Translations under genes and position numbers: made by a program
Origin: Isoetes taiwanensis
Taxonomy: Eukaryota > Streptophyta > Lycopodiopsida > Isoetales > Isoetaceae
DNA: 64,000 nt
Assembly (NCBI GenBank): GCA_021234155.1
Contig: JAJEKV010000035.1
Coordinates: 558,001 to 622,000, forward strand
Direction of reading: 5' to 3'
The notes under the pieces: generated by a model
The model's database searches: none
Told to the model about the DNA's origin: nothing
The model's input: only the letters and a program-made list of their open reading frames with translations
Part shown: positions 58,331 to 64,000 of the stretch, one piece after another
How positions within the stretch are numbered: the stretch's first letter is position 1
How the letters are laid out: every line of letters begins with the position of its first letter

Positions 58331-58714
58331 TCTAATGAAACTTGATAAAATCTCAAGAAACTATGGGAATCTTAAAGAATCTAAGAGAATCCGAAGGGGA
58401 CCTTTGCGAATCTTAAATGAATCTAGAGGAATCATTACTATTAATCATAAGGGAATCTACGTGAATCCTTCACACTTTGCAAGGATGATTGTGAGTAGCA
58501 AGCGTATCAAAACCACGTTCACCTTTATGAATTTGCAAATCTCTATAATATCTTGTGAAGGAAATAACAAAGTTTTCAAAATCTGATGGAATCTCACATG
58601 TGTTGTCATGAATATTAGTGACATTGACTCATACAATTGACTGGCTACAATCTTCAAAACAGATACATTCAAATTCATACAGGCCTTACATAGTACAAAG
58701 ACTTGTATATATAT
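58330..58714. repeat. Y left part: GAATCT repeats and TA junction
   Basis: A short GAATCT zone, then TACAGGCCTTACATAGTACA and AAGACTTGTATATATATA, the left flank of unit X. Corresponds to 53330-53480 in Y copy 2. Confidence 0.6.
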
Positions 58715-60060
58715 ACAAGAAATTTAACACGTCCTACGGTGCATGTTCCAACAGTGCAAATTTCAATTTTAGCATTCCCTTATATTCTTCAACTTTAGCA
58801 TTCATGAAGATTCCCTTAGATTCTCTTAGAATTTTCTATTTTGATTGAAGTGCTTACCCATGAGCATTTAAAACCTTCCAAAATAATCTATCTTGGATCT
58901 GTGCAACATGTCTAAAACACTTTCTATTTTTAGACTGGGGCGCTTACCCTGAGTATCTAGAACATTTTTTTTTCCAAGATTTATATTGTATACCTTTATT
59001 ATGAAACATTTTAGAACATTCTATTGTGGCTCTTTGCAAAATCTTAAAAAAACTCTAAGATTTCATCAAGATCTTTTTAGATTCCCTTAGATATTATGAA
59101 GATTCCCCTAGATTCAACTAGATTTTAAGAGATTCCTTTAGACTTGTAAATATCTTCCTAGATTCTCTTATAATTTATGAGATTTCCTTAGATTCCCTCT
59201 AATTCTCCTAGATTCCCTTACATTTTACAAATTTCTATAACATTCTAGAACTTTCTGGAACATTCTGAAACTTTCAAAACATCCCAGAACTTTCTGGAAG
59301 TATTTCCCTATTTCCTTACATTCCCAAAGATTCCCTTACATTTGGAAGGATTCTCTTAGATTTCCCCTAGATTCTCTTATATTCCAAAACAGAACTTTCT
59401 AGAACTTTCTTGAATTATAGAATGTTATATTCTATTTTATCTTAATTAGAACATTACCTTTAAGTATATTTGAAACATAAATTATTCATAGAATTCTAGT
59501 GGTTAGAATGGGGGAAATTTTGGGGGTTAATGACCGGGGTTGAATCCCCAATAACATAAAAATTTTAAAAGCCTTTCCTTAAGATTTGTTGAAAATACCA
59601 AGGCAGAGCATGCAATGTGGCCGTAGGATCTTGGACCAAGGATTATGATCAATGCGGGACCGTAGGATCATGTAGGATATATCTAAAGCAACATGGCCGT
59701 AGGATCTCGGACCAACGGTCGGGGATCGATCAACCCGGGACCGTAGGATCGCTTACATATAATCGGTCCACAAACTCCCAAGCCACGGGCCATAGGATAC
59801 GTCCCAAAGCCCACGTGGAGTAGGATCTCGGATCAGTGGCCGGATTCGGGGAGGACAAACATAAGAACATATATATGTTATGATAGACCAAGCGGGCGGG
59901 GATCGATCAACTTGTGGACCGTAGGATCGCTTACATATAATCGGTCACAAACTCCCAAGCCACCTGGGCCATAGGATACGTCCCAAAGCCACGTGAGCCG
60001 TAGGATCTCGGATCAACGGCCGGATTCAGGAGGACAAACATAAGAACATATATATGTTAT
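58715..60060 (+). mobile_element. Repeat unit X, copy 2
   Basis: From ACAAGAAATTTAACACGTCC to CATAAGAACATATATATG. Contains reversed GAATCT zone (58800-59400), a tRNA-like segment (59494-59573) and CCGTAGGATC repeats. Its right 340 bp is a tandem duplication (59720-59875 and 59898-60062, about 90 percent alike). Y copy 2 supplies the empty site. Superfamily not assigned. Confidence 0.65.
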
Positions 60061-60790
60061 GATATATCATTATATATATAAAATTATATTGAATGCCCCC
60101 ATGAAATAGATATCTATATATTCAAATCAATCTAGGCCGTTTGTTTGAAATATGGTGAGGTGGCAAAGCTAGGACTGTTGAATCTCCATGGGAGGCATGC
60201 ATGGCCATGCATGGGCCATGAGCCCCATCTCGTTACCGTTGGATCGATGGGGAGACAAAATCCTATCCGTTGATTATTTCTGCAAAATACAAGAAAGGTG
60301 CAACTTTTATGGCATTTATTTCACAGTATTAACATTTATTATTAAATAATGCGGTGGCAAGATTAGAAATAGAAAAAAAAAATCTTAGGTTTATTTGCAA
60401 TACGTGGCAAACTGTCTGATAAATAAAAGTGGCAAAAAAATGCGTAAAACCGCTCAGATTTCGCCAGGTATGCTAATTGCATTAATGCCTCAAGCATGAG
60501 ACATGAGGAGGCAATAAATATTTGCCGCCTGTGCCATTATTTCATAGCTTTGGTGTGGTGGCGACTTTCTCTATTTCCTTCCGGCATCTACTCTGCCGGA
60601 CTGTGACGGAGTTAGCTATGGCCACTGCCATAGCTTGATTGTCTTTAGAAATTCTACTCTTGATGCCTTGATGTTGCCGGTTTTACAATCCAATATGGCA
60701 ACGCTACCTATGCATTCTACCTATGTAGTTTTGGTATTCAGAGATGCACTCTAGCTATGGCGACCTCTTGGGCTTGGCAATGCGGATTCT
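60061..60790 (+). repeat. Repeat family Y, copy 3 (right part)
   Basis: Continuation of Y after X; aligns with 53484-54660 with an internal deletion. It is followed directly by the R3H gene fragment, whereas copy 2 is followed by different DNA. Confidence 0.7.
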
Positions 60791-60929
60791 CAGGACTTTA
60801 AATCCGGAATGCGACTTTTGAGTTTTAGTATGAGATCTTCAAGCTTGAGCTTTGGCAGTATTATGCTTCGAGGTCATGGGTCTTTGCTACGATTGGTATC
60901 ATTTAAAACATAGATTTAGGTATGGTGAA

Positions 60930-61705
60930 GAAATCATTCCCAGGAGTTGTTTCTGCCAGTCCTGGCTTTAAAAAGAAGCCAGTTTATGTCCCAAATGGTA
61001 AATCCGGTAAATCCGGCATTTTGCAGGTCAAAGATCAACGGTAACAGAGTTGCTATTTTCGGTGATAGAGAGAAAGACAAAAGGGATCCTGATTACGATA
61101 GAAGCTATGAACGGTAAGTTATAGAACTATCAAAATGCTTTTCTGTGGATCTATGAAAATGCTTATTGTCATGTTTCTGCCTACGTTCATGTTTCGATTG
61201 ATTTTTGTATAGCTATTGTAGGTATTCACAACGTTTTGAACCAGGTTTTGGGATGATTGTGGCCCTTGGAATACAGCCAATGTGCATCCCTGCAGCTAAT
61301 TATGATACACAGTTTCCTCACCTTGGTGCCCATAACTCACGGCAGGTTCACGCAGAGCCATCTGTATTGCGTCCATTGGTACCTCAGCATATGCATTCCT
61401 CATGGGTAACACCACTTAACAACTTTAGGCCTCCAGAAGCTCTACGGCCTTATGGTAATGGTCAAATTAGTCCACAAGCAGCTATGTCGTTTTTCATGCA
61501 TGCTCCACAATTCATGTATCCTGGACCTGCTATGTCCTACATTCATCAGCATGAGCAGTTTCAACATTCTCTATATCAGGTAAGGCATATTTAAAAATTC
61601 ATTTCTAGTACATTTCTAATATTTTTAATAATACTCTTCAATCTTTATGAGCAGCCACATATGCAGCCAGCGGAAGCCAGTCTTTGTCATGCATGGCGCA
61701 GTTGA
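60930..61705 (+). pseudogene. R3H-SUZ domain protein gene, 3' exons
   Basis: Exons: A 61027-61113 (KINGNRVAIFGDREKDKRDP, the SUZ-type segment), intron with GTAAGT donor, B 61222-61579 (YSQRFEPGFG, then a Pro/Met/His-rich tail), intron, C 61655-61705 (PHMQPAEASLCHAWRS, stop). Upstream GFKKKPVYVPNGKSGKSGIL joins only with a one-base shift before KINGN. The order matches the C-terminal half of plant R3H-domain (SUZ) proteins, thought to bind RNA. The R3H domain is missing, so this is a 5'-truncated copy, or its upstream exons were replaced by repeat Y. Confidence 0.75.
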
Positions 61706-62815
61706 AACCACTGAACCATGTAATTATAGTCTCATTATTATGTTCTCGTCTTCCTTAATTTGTCTATTTGACGGAACCAGTGACGGTTCTTATTTTCTTC
61801 CAGTGACATTTGTCTCTTTGGCGGTTCTTATTTTCTTCCAAAGTAGAATGCCATGATGTGGTAAATTTTGAATCTGACATAATGTAATGGGAAAAAGAAT
61901 ATTTTAATGCTAGTTTTTGACAGGTTTCAAGTAAAATGTGGTCAAGCTTTAGTTCGTTTAATATGCAACGTTCATGAAAGAAAAGAACCTGGGCAGCTAG
62001 TCCATTGAGTTTCTTAGTTTGAATCGTCTCTCCTAGGTTTTTGTTAACTTGCTCTGAATAGTTTGCAAGCTCCAGGAGAACTTTCTATAATGATCTCTCC
62101 TGGCTTTTGGCCCATTGTTACGTGGAGGATGTGTAGTTGTGATTAGTTGTCAGGTTGGGTCATAGATCATAGCAGTTTTGATCAGCATGAGCAGTTTCAA
62201 CATTCTCTATGTCAGGTAAGGCATTTAAAAATTCATTTCTAGTGCATTTCTAATATTTTTAATAATACTCTTCAATCTTTATGAGCAGCCACATATGCAG
62301 CCAGCAGAAGCCAGTCTTTGTCATGCACGGCGCAGGTGAAACCACTGAACCATGTAATTATAGTCTCATTATTATGTTCTCATCTTCCTTAATTTGTCTC
62401 TTTGACGGAACCAGTGACGGTTCTTATTTTCTTCCAGTGACATTTGTCTCTTTGGCGGTTCTTATTTTCTTCCAAAGTAGAATGCCATGATGTGGTAAAT
62501 TTTGAATCTGATATAATGTAATGGGCAAAACTAATATTTTAATGCTAGTTTTCGACAGGTTTCAAGTATAATGTGGTCAAGCTTTAGTTCGTTTAATATG
62601 CAAGGTTCTGCAAAGAAAAGAACCTGGGCAGCTAGTCCATTGAGTTTCTTAGTTTGAATCGTCTCTCCTAGGTTTTTGTTAACTTGCTCTGAATAGTTTG
62701 CAAGCTCCAGGAGAACTTTCTGTAATGATCTCTCCTGGCTTTTCGCCCATTGTTACGTGGAGGATGTGTAGTTGTGATTAGTTGTCAGGTTGGGTCATAG
62801 ATCATAGCAGTTTTG
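61545..62815 (+). repeat. 636-bp tandem duplication including last R3H exon
   Basis: 61545-62180 is repeated at 62181-62815 at about 97 percent identity, in direct tandem. It contains the end of exon B, intron 2, exon C and 3' sequence. Exon C copy 2 (62289-62339) ends ...LCHARRR-stop rather than LCHAWRS-stop. High identity indicates a recent event. Confidence 0.92.
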
Positions 62816-62905
62816 ATAGTTGTCAGGTTATTGTTCTTAGGATAACTGTAAGAACATGTCAGGTTATTGTTCTTAGGATAACTCTAAGAACATGTCAGCA
62901 TGTCC
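62815..62905 (+). repeat. Short tandem repeat, period 37 bp
   Basis: TGTCAGGTTATTGTTCTTAGGATAACT.TAAGAACA occurs twice; each unit contains the small inverted repeat TGTTCTTAG/CTAAGAACA. Confidence 0.8.
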
Positions 62906-63329
62906 AGGTTCTTTGTATGTCTAGGTTCTTTGGAAACATGGCATATTATTACATGGCTTGCATGTTCCGTGCAGATTGGAGAACCTACATGTCCGTACTG
63001 ATCACAGTAAATGTATGGTAATTTTAATATTGATAACGAGGTTGACACCTCACAGTTCAGTGCACTGCATTGCCAAAGATGGCAAGTCATCTTGCTTTAT
63101 TGAAGGCAGATGTTTTATTAACCAATGTTGAGGTGAATTGAGGGTGCCTAAAGTAAATTGAGGCGTGTTTCCCTTCACGTTGTTTTACCGTCTTTGGAAA
63201 TCTGTCTATTCTAGGTGATGGATATAGGTGTTTTTGTTGTTAAAGTACAAATAGTTTCTTCTATGTGCACATTTGTAAGGGTTGGAAAATTAATATTAAA
63301 AAGAAATATTTTGCTGGAGCTTACCTATA
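62906..63329. other. No gene recognised
   Basis: 3' flank of the R3H remnant; no supported feature. Confidence 0.4.
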
Positions 63330-63470
63330 AGATGTCAAATATGAATGGTATGTCTCCTTTTAGAGGTGTGACTTTTTGCCACAATTGCAGTAATATTCTT
63401 TGTTTCGATTGAGAAGGGCCAGGCTTTTCCACCTACTATCTACTTATAATTGGTTCGTCTACTTGTGAAG
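63330..63470 (+). repeat. Direct repeat with 58197-58330, copy 2
   Basis: Second copy of the segment described at 58197. The 5.1-kb spacing brackets X, Y copy 3 and the R3H remnant. Confidence 0.75.
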
Positions 63471-64000
63471 TATTGCTTTGTAGCATAAGAAGATATTGCA
63501 ATCATCAAGATCATAGTGTTGAAGTAGGCACTGCTAGATGTGTGAAGAAATGAACTTAGGCATGCCTACATGCATTACATTAGAAACGTACAAGGCTAAG
63601 GTTGTAATTTGAACAATTACCAATATGATTCTTGATGCCTGTTTTATGGGATATGGTGAGAATTCAATGCTTTCTTATGGGATATGGTGGGAATTCAATG
63701 CTTACTCCTAGGAAAGTTTATAGTCCCCCCTTTTTTTTTGATGGTTATCACTTTATACATCTCAAAGGTGCATCCAGCATTAACACGTTATGAGTTGCTA
63801 AAATTTCAAGTGTAATATGTGGAAATGAACGTGACATATGCTCTATTACCTATGTATCCATTGGGGGCATCTCATAGAAGGAATGTGATGGAGAACATAA
63901 TACGTAAATTCAACTTTGTACACTCCCACCCTTTATAAAATCTCCATGAGATTTTGAATACTAATGAAGTCTCAGGACTCTCAATGTATTTAATAATATC
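63471..64000. other. No gene recognised
   Basis: AT-rich sequence to the window end. A short duplication TATGGGATATGGTG.GAATTCAATGCTT is present at about 63645-63700. Confidence 0.45.

Overview
This window is nuclear DNA of a land plant with a repeat-rich genome. Three points support this: the recognisable host-gene pieces are plant-type (alkaline/neutral invertase, R3H-SUZ protein) with GT-AG introns, the mobile elements are typical plant classes (Helitron, hAT, CACTA, LINE, SINE, LTR elements, MITEs), and there is no operon structure. A fern, lycophyte or similar large-genome plant is plausible, but the sequence alone does not settle it. No complete, clearly functional host gene was found. 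Most long open frames are by-products of biased composition.

Layout. 0.16-2.06 kb: a Helitron carrying a 1.5 kb purine-only tract. 2.8-3.1 kb: an LTR end with its primer-binding site. 5.5-9.6 kb: a CCA/CA microsatellite split by a hAT element (8-bp target duplication) that itself holds a Helitron with two captured exons. 9.6-11.7 kb: a degenerate transposase-like gene interrupted by a 238-bp MITE. 11.8-14.0 and 18.05-19.74 kb: two copies of a poly(A)-tailed non-coding retroelement, the first holding a 550-bp foldback MITE. 14.2-17.1 kb: minus-strand Ulp1-protease-like, FCP1-phosphatase-like and coiled-coil fragments, followed by a TGG microsatellite. 19.7-20.2 kb: a small two-exon gene, frameshifted. 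20.6-22.1 kb: a retroelement tail, a 45-bp palindrome and a tRNA-derived SINE. 22.2-26.7 kb: LINE-1, split by a 2.6-kb Helitron. 27.5-28.8 kb: a 240-bp tandem repeat and a second LTR end. 30.1-30.5 kb: an unrecognised cysteine-rich ORF. 31.5-45.98 kb: LINE-2, split exactly at its YADD codons by a 9.3-kb CACTA-like element, which contains a copia fragment, another CACTA end and several minisatellites.

46.4-64 kb: a mosaic of repeat families. Unit X (about 1.3 kb, with tRNA-like boxes) is present as an inverted pair and sits in TA repeats of family Y (three copies). Degenerate GAATCT repeats, a broken neutral invertase, unrecognised membrane-protein exons and the 3' end of an R3H-SUZ gene with a tandemly duplicated last exon complete the stretch.

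The strongest results are four insertions whose boundaries can be read to the base because removing the insert restores a reading frame or because the target duplication is exact: a Helitron in LINE-1, the CACTA in LINE-2, a MITE in the transposase-like gene, and a hAT in the microsatellite. Together they give a relative order of insertions. No new enzymatic or defence system was recognised. The least explained items are the Cys-rich ORF at 30.1 kb, the X/Y repeat system and the purine-tract Helitron.
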